The position numbers were made by a program, and so were the translations under genes. The notes beneath the pieces were generated by a model, which worked only from the letters and a program-made list of their open reading frames with translations, did not search any database and was not told the origin of the DNA. This document shows positions 1 to 8,995 of a stretch of 39,942 nt of DNA, in pieces. The stretch is from positions 1-39,942 of the forward strand of contig CASDQY010000055.1 in assembly GCA_949282975.1 (NCBI GenBank), given 5' to 3'. How positions within the stretch are numbered: the first letter of the stretch is position 1; each line of letters starts with the position of its first letter. Source of the DNA: an uncultured Oscillospiraceae bacterium (GTDB lineage Bacteria; Bacillota; Clostridia; Oscillospirales; Ruminococcaceae).

Positions 1-534
1 CCAAAATTTCCCCTGTGCGCCGTTTTTTCCGGCAGAACCATAATAGTTTTGAGGATAGTAACCTGGATTTTTCTTGACGGCCGTGGAGGTGGTGTTAGGA
101 GACTTTCCGTGGTGGCAGCCCACAATAGCAGCTACCTGACGGGGAACACCGGATTGCAGCAAAACAGCTTGTCCTGCCAAAGCGTGTGGAGATTTATCGC
201 CGTTGCGAAACTCGGTTGGCAGTGGAATTTCAACGCCCCGTTCACCAAGTTGCCGGCGAATCATGGGGCGCAAAGCTAAAATCCTGGCTTGAAACAGCGG
301 CGTAACTTTTCCGATGTCATGCACCAACGCCAAATACATATAGAGCTGCTGCAATGATTCTTCCGGCAAAGAACAGGCTTGCAGGACATGAGGGGGGAGC
401 CAACGAAGCAATAACTTTTGAATGGTAAATGCCGTATCCACAGCATGTGCCCAAAACGGTAACCAGGCGGTTTCTTCTGCGGGATCGGTCTTGGCCGTAA
501 TCAATTGCAGCTCCTGAAAGAGTGTTTCATCCAT
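1..534 (-). CDS. cas3: CRISPR-associated Cas3, N-terminal HD nuclease part, cut by window edge
   Basis: The minus strand is open from 534 to the window edge (178 codons, no stop), and its translation matches the N-terminus of type I Cas3. The HD-nuclease signature is visible: FWAHAVDTA near residue 28, LALVHDIGKVTPLFQ near 68-82, SPHALAGQA near 115, and GCHHGKSP near 138. These histidines and the HD pair would bind the metals that cut single-stranded DNA after Cascade recruits Cas3. The phrase after HHGK, including QNYYG, is reminiscent of type I-E Cas3 of Firmicutes and Actinobacteria, so subtype I-E is my guess. An in-frame TTG at 549 lies closer to the AGGGGGG ribosome site than this ATG and may be the true start. 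The helicase half, Cascade genes and array would lie left of the window. Confidence 0.85.
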   Translation of the reverse strand, partial: MDETLFQELQLITAKTDPAEETAWLPFWAHAVDTAFTIQKLLLRWLPPHVLQACSLPEESLQQLYMYLALVHDIGKVTPLFQARILALRPMIRRQLGERGVEIPLPTEFRNGDKSPHALAGQAVLLQSGVPRQVAAIVGCHHGKSPNTTSTAVKKNPGYYPQNYYGSAGKNGAQGKFW

Positions 535-605
535 ATGAAAATCAGGCAATCTCTCCCCCCTCTTTCTTGATATCAATCACATAAATTTGATTTAATAACA
601 ACTTT

Positions 606-634
606 ATTTTAGCAAATTTATACAACAATGTCCA
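606..634 (-). promoter_or_regulatory. Putative sigma-A promoter of cas3
   Basis: On the minus strand TGGACA (629-634) and TAAAAT (606-611) are separated by 17 bases in a very AT-rich stretch. Transcription would start near 599, about 50-65 bases before the cas3 start codon. Confidence 0.55.
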
Positions 635-660
635 TAGTTTTTTAAAAACAATTTTTATTC

Positions 661-703
661 ACCAAAATATAAAGCCCTGAGGGAAAAATTTCCTCAAGGC
701 TTT
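661..703 (-). terminator. Intrinsic terminator after the acetyltransferase gene
   Basis: AAAGCCctGAGG and CCTCAAGGCTTT (671-703) form a stem. On the minus strand it is followed by a T-rich stretch (661-670). It closes the methyltransferase-acetyltransferase operon and separates it from cas3. Confidence 0.75.
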
Positions 704-720
704 CCACCCCATCTATTCCA

Positions 721-1197
721 TTAGGATTGCCCCAGTTTCTTTTCCATCACATTCCAAACCAGGGTATCGCCGCTTTCCAGCGGCCATTGTTCTTGCCGCA
801 CAATTAAGTAACCACGCCGATGGTAAAAGAGTTCGGCTGGTTTGGAAGCGTCCAATAAAGCACAGTCTTCGGTTCTGGCAATTTCACCTTCCAGATATTC
901 TAACAGTTTACTGCCGATTCCCTGCCCCTGCAGATCCGGGGCTATAAACAGCCGAGCAATATGCCGGCCCTGACAGGTTCCGGTGCCAACGAGACGATTT
1001 CTCCAAAACAGTCCATAGACTGCGCCGGCCAAAATATCTCGGGCGATGGCTTCTTTATTATGAAGTTGACGGAAAAACAGCACTTCATCAGGAGAATAAA
1101 ACCGGGGATAGATTTTTTGAATCGTCTCCTGCACCAAGGAAAAGACTGCATCGGCTTCTGCCGCCATGATGGTTCGGATTTCGTTCATATTCCTCAT
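721..1197 (-). CDS. GNAT-family N-acetyltransferase
   Basis: A 158-residue GCN5-related acetyltransferase that would move acetyl from acetyl-CoA to an amine on an unknown substrate. The acetyl-CoA loop is seen as ARLFIAPDLQGQGIGSKLLEYLE (about 80-102), with the Q-x-x-G-x-G core QGQGIG. A typical C-terminal strand with FYHRRGY follows. The ATG at 1197 overlaps the stop of the upstream methyltransferase gene (ATGA), so the two are translationally coupled. A second ATG three codons in, behind GAGGAAT, is an alternative start. Nothing in the sequence shows whether it serves the restriction-modification neighbour or is merely co-transcribed. Confidence 0.85.
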   Translation of the reverse strand: MRNMNEIRTIMAAEADAVFSLVQETIQKIYPRFYSPDEVLFFRQLHNKEAIARDILAGAVYGLFWRNRLVGTGTCQGRHIARLFIAPDLQGQGIGSKLLEYLEGEIARTEDCALLDASKPAELFYHRRGYLIVRQEQWPLESGDTLVWNVMEKKLGQS

Positions 1198-4100
1198 CCT
1201 TCTCCCTGTTCGCCGGAAACCTGTGCGTGATAGAATTCACACACTTGGCGGCTCTGCTCTTCTGTCAGCCCATAGGCGGCATGCACCAATGATTCCAGCT
1301 GCTCCTCCAACTCTTCCACGGACCGGTTCTGCTTTACACAGGCCAGGATTTCGTCCACCAGCGCCTCGCTGCGGCAGATCTCGCTTTCCTCAGGAAAGCG
1401 AATGGGGATTTCCATCAAGGGCTGTGCATACAACTCCAGCAAATCCCCTTTGCGCTTGCCTTGGTGCCACAGCCAAAAATACATCAGTTTGGAATTTAAC
1501 ACGGCGCCCAGATATTTCAGGCTGAGCCGGGGATACTGCTCCGACTTTGGCAACAGGAAAAACAGATCTCCGCCGCCGTACACCTGTTGGGTGGTATAGG
1601 CAAAACGGTTGACCCGGCACCGATAAGGCGTAACCAGCTTTTCTCCGGGCTCAAACAGGAAGGTTTCCCGAGGGCGATGAATGGCATACCAAGGCCAGCC
1701 GGGTTCGCCGTAACGCTGCTGCTGAGGCCGGCGGATGGGCAAAAATCGCTTCAAATGCGCTTCGAAATGAGGATACTGGGCGATATCGTCCTCCCAGCGC
1801 AGATAGATCAGCTTCTTGTCGGTGGGGGTAATCTGCCAGCGAAGGATGTTGGAGTTCTTGTAATAGGGCACCAGCCGATCGGCTTCCTTTGGCGTAAGGT
1901 CAGTAAACCTGTCAAGGTCTTTGCCTTGCAAGACATAAGCCCCATCCCCCGGCTGAAAATCCCCGGAACAAGCGGCGCAGTGGCGATTTGTCACCTTGGC
2001 CAATACAATATGACAGCCCAAATTGATGTGACACAACTCCCCCAAAGGAGTGGCACTTTTCTGCATCTGTTCCAGCAAAGGGGGCGTCTGACGAATCTGG
2101 ATATAAAGGTGTTCCCCTTCATAGAGCTGTTCCAGCGGAATCTGCCTGCCCCGGGTAACGGCGCCCCGCAGCACACTGAGAGGACTGCCGGGTTCCCCGC
2201 TTTGGGAAAGATCCATCACCAAAGCGCTGTCCGGTGCGCCGTCTCCCGGGCGATCCAGAAGGGTAATTAAATTGTGCTGACCCTGGGCGTCCTCAAAGAC
2301 CTTGCTTTGATGAAAATCCATGAGCAAACGGATTCTTCCCCGCTCTTTCAAATCCTGCCGCAGCTTTTTCCCGGCCGTGGCGGTGACAAAATAATTGGTG
2401 GTGATCATGGCGATCACTCCCTGGGAATTGGTGATATCCAATGCCAAATGGAAGAAGTAGTAAAACAGGTCCATCTTTCCCACGGCAAATCGCTTGCCCA
2501 GATCGGTATACGCCAACCGGGCAAAGAGCTGTTTATGCCCTTTTTCCCCTACATAGGGGGGATTCGCCACCACCAAATCAAACCCACCCCGTGTTTGATA
2601 GACGTCTTGAAAAAGCAGTGGCCAGCTGATACAGGGCGGGGCTTCTTCCCGGGCTTGGTAACGGTATTCTTCCTGTCCGGAAAGCCAAAGGGCACAGGCA
2701 ATGGCCTGCTGCGTGCGCTGCATTTCCCAGAGTATCCGGTATTTTTGGCTGTTTTCCGCCTTTTGGTACCGCCGCTGCAGTCGTGCCAGCAAGGCATAAT
2801 AATCCTCCTCCGGCGGCGGGGTCAGAGTGGTTTGCAAAGGGGCGTTTTCCATTCGGCGTTTCCGCCCCGGTTTACGGGCGGGGTCATACACCGGAAGATT
2901 GGGCTCCAGGCGATCCGCCAGACTATTCCCCCACAGCACCGGCAAAAAATCGGGAAGATCTCCGCTGCCTTCCCCCAGATAAACAGCAAGAAGCAGTCGA
3001 TTTCTGGTAAACCGCACCGCCAACGGATCAATGTCCACCCCATGCACACAATGCACCGCAGTTTCACGGTACAAAGCCGGCAGTTCCTCCGCAGGGCAGA
3101 CCAAACGCCGCAGCTCGGTAATTACCTCCAGCAAAGTGACGCAGAAGGCGCCTCCACCCACACAGGGGTCCACTGCAGCAACCTGCTTGAACGCCTGATT
3201 GATCTCTTCCTTCTGCTGTTCCACCCGCTCCAGCAGCGGTGACGGTTGACCGAAAAAGGCCCGGCGATCCGCCAATTCCCCGCCAAAAAAGCAAAAATCA
3301 TGACAATCCCGGCCGGTAAGCGCCGTGTGTTTTTCCAAATAAGCCGCCAGGCTTTTGCGGCAGAGGTAATTCACCACCGGCGCAGGTGTAAAGTATAAGC
3401 CCTGACCATCGGTTTTGCGAAGGGAAAGCAGCCGTTCCAGCACAGAGCCCAAATCATCCCCATTCACCGCCCAAAGGCGGGCGTCCGCCCGAGGCGGATT
3501 CCAATCAAAGGGCAGACCTGCCAACTGCTCCAGAAAGCCGTTCCCTTTTCCATCGTAAAACAAGCGGTTTGGCAGCATCAGGTTTTCCTGCCGCCAGGCG
3601 CCTCCCTGCCAGGAGGCAAACAGTTCCCCCAAGCGTGGCAAGCCAGTCAAGCCCAAAGACGGCAGATCCCCACCCCGGCTGAGTCCGTCCATCAATGGAG
3701 CCAGCAAACTTAAAAAGATATTTTTTCCTTGCAGCAAGGCATTGCTGCACCAGCGTTGCAGGGGGTATTCTTTCCCAAACACGCCTCGCTGCTCCAACAG
3801 CACCAGGACAATGAGCTGAAAGATTAACAGGCTGGGCAATGCATTGCGTTCAAAGGGCAGAAGCGTGGAGTCTTCCACCACCGGGCGAAGCTGCTCCAAA
3901 GCGGTGCGGCAGCGCTCAAAGAGCATTTTTCGTGGCAGACTGTCTTCTTCCTGGGCTTTGCAAAGCTGCTGGGAAGATTGACAGTCGCAGATTCGCCGCA
4001 GCAGTTTCGGCGTCAGAAGATCGTTGGGCCGGGGATTCCCGCAAAGCAAGGCGGTGCATCGCACGGGGAGCAGCTCGCCAAACACCGGCGGACAATGCCT

Positions 4101-4427
4101 GGGCGTTCCTTGCCGCACCAAAGCCAGCAGCCAGGAAGTATGTTCCGGAAATTCCAACACCGCCAATGCCGTTTTCTGCCCCCGCAGCGCCAAACACTGG
4201 GCCAGCGCCTGAAGGCAGCCACGCCCCGGCGGTGAAGCAAGGGTCAAATGGTAAACTTCCGCATCCTTTTGTTCAAATAAACTGCCCAGCACACGGCATT
4301 CCTTTACCTCCAAGCCGGAAACCGGCAGAGATACATCCAGAGAAAGAAAATGGGACAAAGAGCTTTTGCAGAAACTGAGAAACAAAGGCAGATCAAAGGG
4401 CCTTTGCAGGATGCTGTGCGATTCCAA
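1194..4427 (-). CDS. Large Eco57I-like DNA methyltransferase (type IIG or PglX-like)
   Basis: A 1077-residue adenine-specific DNA methyltransferase of the Eco57I class. Visible motifs, numbered from the chosen start, are YFTPAPVVNYL near 345, SAM-binding DPCVGGGAF near 420, HGVDIDPLAV near 462, catalytic NPPYVG near 622, and TTNYFVTATAGKKLR near 677. A TaqI-like target-recognition region follows (W-PWYAIHRPRETF, YGGGDLFFLLP, YLGAVLNSKLMYFW). The first ~310 residues look like an accessory region, but I see no convincing PD-(D/E)xK nuclease, so it could be a methyltransferase-only or BREX PglX-type protein. I chose the TTG at 4427 because GGGAGG lies 8 bases upstream and a promoter lies at 4461-4489. 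The longer reading from ATG 4529 would begin upstream of that promoter and inside the gapA terminator. Confidence 0.85.
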   Translation of the reverse strand: MESHSILQRPFDLPLFLSFCKSSLSHFLSLDVSLPVSGLEVKECRVLGSLFEQKDAEVYHLTLASPPGRGCLQALAQCLALRGQKTALAVLEFPEHTSWLLALVRQGTPRHCPPVFGELLPVRCTALLCGNPRPNDLLTPKLLRRICDCQSSQQLCKAQEEDSLPRKMLFERCRTALEQLRPVVEDSTLLPFERNALPSLLIFQLIVLVLLEQRGVFGKEYPLQRWCSNALLQGKNIFLSLLAPLMDGLSRGGDLPSLGLTGLPRLGELFASWQGGAWRQENLMLPNRLFYDGKGNGFLEQLAGLPFDWNPPRADARLWAVNGDDLGSVLERLLSLRKTDGQGLYFTPAPVVNYLCRKSLAAYLEKHTALTGRDCHDFCFFGGELADRRAFFGQPSPLLERVEQQKEEINQAFKQVAAVDPCVGGGAFCVTLLEVITELRRLVCPAEELPALYRETAVHCVHGVDIDPLAVRFTRNRLLLAVYLGEGSGDLPDFLPVLWGNSLADRLEPNLPVYDPARKPGRKRRMENAPLQTTLTPPPEEDYYALLARLQRRYQKAENSQKYRILWEMQRTQQAIACALWLSGQEEYRYQAREEAPPCISWPLLFQDVYQTRGGFDLVVANPPYVGEKGHKQLFARLAYTDLGKRFAVGKMDLFYYFFHLALDITNSQGVIAMITTNYFVTATAGKKLRQDLKERGRIRLLMDFHQSKVFEDAQGQHNLITLLDRPGDGAPDSALVMDLSQSGEPGSPLSVLRGAVTRGRQIPLEQLYEGEHLYIQIRQTPPLLEQMQKSATPLGELCHINLGCHIVLAKVTNRHCAACSGDFQPGDGAYVLQGKDLDRFTDLTPKEADRLVPYYKNSNILRWQITPTDKKLIYLRWEDDIAQYPHFEAHLKRFLPIRRPQQQRYGEPGWPWYAIHRPRETFLFEPGEKLVTPYRCRVNRFAYTTQQVYGGGDLFFLLPKSEQYPRLSLKYLGAVLNSKLMYFWLWHQGKRKGDLLELYAQPLMEIPIRFPEESEICRSEALVDEILACVKQNRSVEELEEQLESLVHAAYGLTEEQSRQVCEFYHAQVSGEQGEG

Positions 4428-4460
4428 TGCAGATACCTCCCGGCAGCGGTAATTTCTTTT

Positions 4461-4489
4461 ATTATCGCAAATTTTTCTTGTCGATGCAA
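4461..4489 (-). promoter_or_regulatory. Putative promoter of the methyltransferase-acetyltransferase operon
   Basis: On the minus strand TTGCAT (4484-4489), a 17-base spacer and GATAAT (4461-4466). Its position between the gapA terminator and the TTG start supports the shortened methyltransferase start. Confidence 0.6.
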
Positions 4490-4502
4490 AACTTTCCTCG
4501 CA

Positions 4503-4543
4503 AAACAGACAAAGAAAGACAGGCTGCAAAATGCAGCCTGTCT
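4503..4543 (-). terminator. gapA intrinsic terminator
   Basis: A perfect 12-bp stem (AGACAGGCTGCA, 4517-4528, with its complement at 4532-4543) and a 3-base loop. On the minus strand it is followed by TTTCTTTGTCTGTTTT. It lies about 50 bases beyond the gapA stop. Confidence 0.9.
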
Positions 4544-4593
4544 AATATCGGCAGGATTCAAAACCCGTCTCTCAGCAAATGCCGGTGTAAGGA

Positions 4594-6116
<1,523 letters not shown>

Positions 6117-6145
6117 TTTACAGACAGCGAAAAAATGCATATAAT
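6117..6145 (+). promoter_or_regulatory. Sigma-A promoter of the kinase-like gene
   Basis: TTTACA (6117-6122), a 17-base spacer and a perfect TATAAT (6140-6145). The transcript would begin near 6152 and carry a leader of about 148 bases before the start codon. Confidence 0.85.
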
Positions 6146-6170
6146 AGAAGGAACCCGACATTCCTGTGTC

Positions 6171-6264
6171 GTGACAAAACCGGGAACGTTTTCCGGTAAA
6201 AACACCCGATTCGACACATTTTTGCCGAACCCTTTTTTGTGTTCTGCGGTGACAAAACCGGAAC
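6171..6264 (+). repeat. Direct repeat in the leader of the kinase-like gene
   Basis: GTGACAAAACCGGGAAC (6171-6187) recurs as GTGACAAAACCGGAAC at 6249-6264, 78 bases downstream. The first copy continues into a small palindrome, CCGG-GAACGTTTT-CCGG (6180-6196). Both copies lie between the promoter and the start codon. They could be operator sites or parts of an RNA leader. Confidence 0.6.
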
Positions 6265-6299
6265 CTAACAGCCTATTTCAGAAAGGAAATTACCATCCC

Positions 6300-7406
6300 A
6301 TGGATAATGGTCTCACCTCCACTTCGGCCAACTCCTGGTTTGAAACCGATCTGCAGGGCATTCTGCTTTCCCTGCATTGGGATCAGCCGCCTCTGCCGCT
6401 GCAAACCGGCCAGTCCATTGCTCCCCTATTCGAGGAAGCCCCCCATCAACTCACCAATCTGTTTTCCCAGATCTCCGTGCGCAAGCAGCTCTCTTTTGCC
6501 CTTCCCTACCGAGGGCGGCTGCTGTTGTTCCATTGCCAAAAGATCTCCGCCAATGTCCTGCGTTGGGAAGCGGACCCCTCCGTTTCGGCCGACCCTTTTG
6601 CCGGGCGGAACGAGGAGACGGCGCAAATCCGGGAATGCCTTACCGCCATGGACAACTGTTTGAGTTATCTGTTGGAAAACTCCCTGGAAAGCAGTTTTGA
6701 ACAGGATATGGCAAACAATGCCCTGAATCGCTGTCAACTTTTGATGAAACACTGCCTGAACATGGAGCGGTATCACCAGTTAATTTATGGAGAGTACCAG
6801 CCCAAACTGCGGCGGGTGAACCTGCGGATCTTTCTCAATTACCTGGCCCAGGAGTTGGGGCGGGATCCTCGGTGCAGCCAGGTAAAGACCTTTACCACTC
6901 GGGATAATATCTGCATTCAAAGCGACCCATCCGCTTTATTGGAAATTATTTTAAACATTCTCACCAACAGCCTTGCTTTTTCTCCGGCGGATGCTCCGGT
7001 AACCATCCGTTTGGAGAAACAGGAGAACTTTGCGGTGTTCCGGCTCAGCGACGAGGGCAACGGTTTGCCCGGCGGGGATGTCAATCGAGCCATCACCCCC
7101 TATTTTTCCCTAAAACCGGAAAACGGCCAACGAGCCGGACTGGGCCTGGGGCTGACCAATGCCTATCTGCTCAGCCAGGCTTTGGGCGGAAGCATTCTGA
7201 TTTCTTCTAAGGAAAACTATGGAACCACCGTGCTGCTGCGGTTCCCCCTCAGTCAAGAGGAACCGGACAGCGGCGAAACCATCGGTGGGCGGGATTATTA
7301 CAGCGATCTGCTCAAGCGGGGACACTTTAACCCCATCCAGGTTTTCCTGGCCGCTTTAGGCCCTCCCCATACAGCCAGTTCGGCCGGGACAAATACGGTA
7401 TTATAA
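6300..7406 (+). CDS. Sensor histidine kinase-like ATPase, soluble orphan
   Basis: A 368-residue protein with a C-terminal GHKL (HATPase_c) domain. The N-box ILNILTNSLAFS (about 219-230), G1 box LSDEGNGLPGG (about 250-260) and G2 box RAGLGLGLTNAY (about 280-291) bind ATP. Upstream is a helical region with MKHCLNMERYHQLI (about 144-157) that could be the dimerisation helix pair. His146 or His155 might be phosphorylated, though the classical H-box is not clear. There is no membrane segment, signal peptide or adjacent response regulator, so it is an orphan cytosolic kinase or a phosphatase/anti-sigma-like ATPase. I chose ATG 6300, preceded by AAAGGAAA. The longer frame from 6096 would start upstream of the promoter. 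Confidence 0.75.
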   Translation: MDNGLTSTSANSWFETDLQGILLSLHWDQPPLPLQTGQSIAPLFEEAPHQLTNLFSQISVRKQLSFALPYRGRLLLFHCQKISANVLRWEADPSVSADPFAGRNEETAQIRECLTAMDNCLSYLLENSLESSFEQDMANNALNRCQLLMKHCLNMERYHQLIYGEYQPKLRRVNLRIFLNYLAQELGRDPRCSQVKTFTTRDNICIQSDPSALLEIILNILTNSLAFSPADAPVTIRLEKQENFAVFRLSDEGNGLPGGDVNRAITPYFSLKPENGQRAGLGLGLTNAYLLSQALGGSILISSKENYGTTVLLRFPLSQEEPDSGETIGGRDYYSDLLKRGHFNPIQVFLAALGPPHTASSAGTNTVL

Positions 7407-7413
7407 ACACACG

Positions 7414-7466
7414 ACCAAAAATACGCCCAAAACGGCATTCACCGGCCGATTCTGGGCGTGTTTTCG
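7414..7466. terminator. Bidirectional terminator between convergent genes
   Basis: ACGCCCA (7423-7429) pairs with TGGGCGT (7453-7459). T-rich tracts lie outside the stem on both strands. It serves the kinase-like gene on plus and the MoxR operon on minus. Confidence 0.7.
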
Positions 7467-7468
7467 TG

Positions 7469-8995
7469 TTATATTTGGGGCTCGGACTGTTCCAACCGGT
7501 CCACCTGCTCCAAAAGCTGATTCCGGCGCTTTTCAAATAACAGGCTTTCGTTATACTGGTCGAAACGGACACAGCCGAACTGGGCGAGAAACCAACTGGA
7601 GTAATACCCGCCGGCCAGTTGGGTGATAAACCACACCAGCTCCTGACTGCGGCCGAAGGCGGCCTCCAGAAAATCAAAGACGAAATCCAGTTTTTCCGAT
7701 GCCGCCCCAGCGCTTTCCCTGCGGCGCTTGACCAGTTGTTCAAAGCCCTGTTTGAGCGTATCGAATACCGCCTGCGGCGTAGGCTCCGGCAGAGAAAGCA
7801 GATCTTCCCCATCGGTTTCCAGCTGCCGGGTGAGCAAAACCTGAATCTGTTTTTCGATTTGATCCACACTTTGGGTTTGCAGGTTTTTTTCCTTTTCCTG
7901 CTCCGCAGCAAGGAGGTGGGAAAACTGCTCCATGGGGTTGGCATTGGGGAGAAACGCCAGTTCTTTGAACCGCTTCAGCAAGGAAAACAGCCGGTCGGCG
8001 GTTTGGTCCAAACGGTAGCAGTCCCGAAACAATTGGGTCAGCCGGTCGCCCAGCAGTCCTACCAAGGCAAGTTTTTCATCAAATCCCCCGGCAGCGCAGC
8101 GGCGGATGGTGGATTCCGGCGCTTTTCCATCCAGAATGGAAGCAAGATCCACATCCTGATTGTACCGCCGCCACAGGGCCAAAAAGGCAGCGAAATCCTT
8201 GGCAACGGTTGGATGCTGGAGATACTGTTCTACCGTAGGCTGTTCCGCCGCAAGCCCTAACGCATCGTAGCTGTAAAGAAGCTGGCTGAGGTCCTCCCAG
8301 CCACGGGGAGTGACAAATTCCTTTCCCCCGGGGGTGGATTCCATTTTATAAAAATTTTGGGGCTTGCTGTCCAAATAAGCCAGAATCGCCCCATAAATCC
8401 CCCGGCGGGAGGCGTATTCCTTCCAGGCGTCCAAATCTTCCCGCAAATCAATTCGCTTCACCCGGTCCAGGGTGACGACATCCAGCTCCCGCACCGATTT
8501 GTTGTACTCCGGGGGATTGCCTGCCGCCACAATGATCCAGCCCTGGGGAAGGGTGTGGGTGCCAAAGGTTTTACACTGCAAAAATTGCAGCATGGTGGGG
8601 GCAAGGGTTTCGGAAACGCAGTTGATCTCATCCAAAAACAGGATGCCGTGTTTCTTTCCGGTACGCTCCATAGCCTGGTAGACGCTGCCGATAATCTCGC
8701 TCATGGTGTATTCGGTGGCGGAATATTCCACCCCGCCGAACTTCCGCTTTACGATCATGGGCAGGCCTACAGCGCTTTGCCGGGTATGGTGGGTGATGGT
8801 ATAGCTTACCAGTGCCAGATCACATTCCGCCGCCAACTGTTCCATAACGGCAGTTTTTCCTATGCCGGGGGGCCCCATCAGCAGCACCGGGCGCTGTTTT
8901 ACAAAATCAATTCGGGGTAGGCCCTGTTCATCGGTGGAAAGGTAGGCACGGATGGTATTTTTCAGCTCCGCTTTTGCCTGTTTAATATTTATCAT
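7469..8995 (-). CDS. MoxR-type AAA+ ATPase
   Basis: A 508-residue AAA+ ATPase. Walker A GPPGIGKT is at 41-48, Walker B ILFLDE at 118-123, and sensor-1 Asn in AAGNPPEYNKS at 160. Sequence after Walker A (SYTITHHTRQSAVGLP) is typical of MoxR proteins. The C-terminal ~200 residues are helical and rich in Gln, Glu and Leu, unlike minimal MoxR proteins. MoxR ATPases usually act with a VWA-domain partner to remodel or activate a client. Here the partner is the upstream gene, whose stop overlaps this start (ATGA). It is the last gene of the prmA-led operon. The client is unknown. Confidence 0.88.
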   Translation of the reverse strand: MINIKQAKAELKNTIRAYLSTDEQGLPRIDFVKQRPVLLMGPPGIGKTAVMEQLAAECDLALVSYTITHHTRQSAVGLPMIVKRKFGGVEYSATEYTMSEIIGSVYQAMERTGKKHGILFLDEINCVSETLAPTMLQFLQCKTFGTHTLPQGWIIVAAGNPPEYNKSVRELDVVTLDRVKRIDLREDLDAWKEYASRRGIYGAILAYLDSKPQNFYKMESTPGGKEFVTPRGWEDLSQLLYSYDALGLAAEQPTVEQYLQHPTVAKDFAAFLALWRRYNQDVDLASILDGKAPESTIRRCAAGGFDEKLALVGLLGDRLTQLFRDCYRLDQTADRLFSLLKRFKELAFLPNANPMEQFSHLLAAEQEKEKNLQTQSVDQIEKQIQVLLTRQLETDGEDLLSLPEPTPQAVFDTLKQGFEQLVKRRRESAGAASEKLDFVFDFLEAAFGRSQELVWFITQLAGGYYSSWFLAQFGCVRFDQYNESLLFEKRRNQLLEQVDRLEQSEPQI

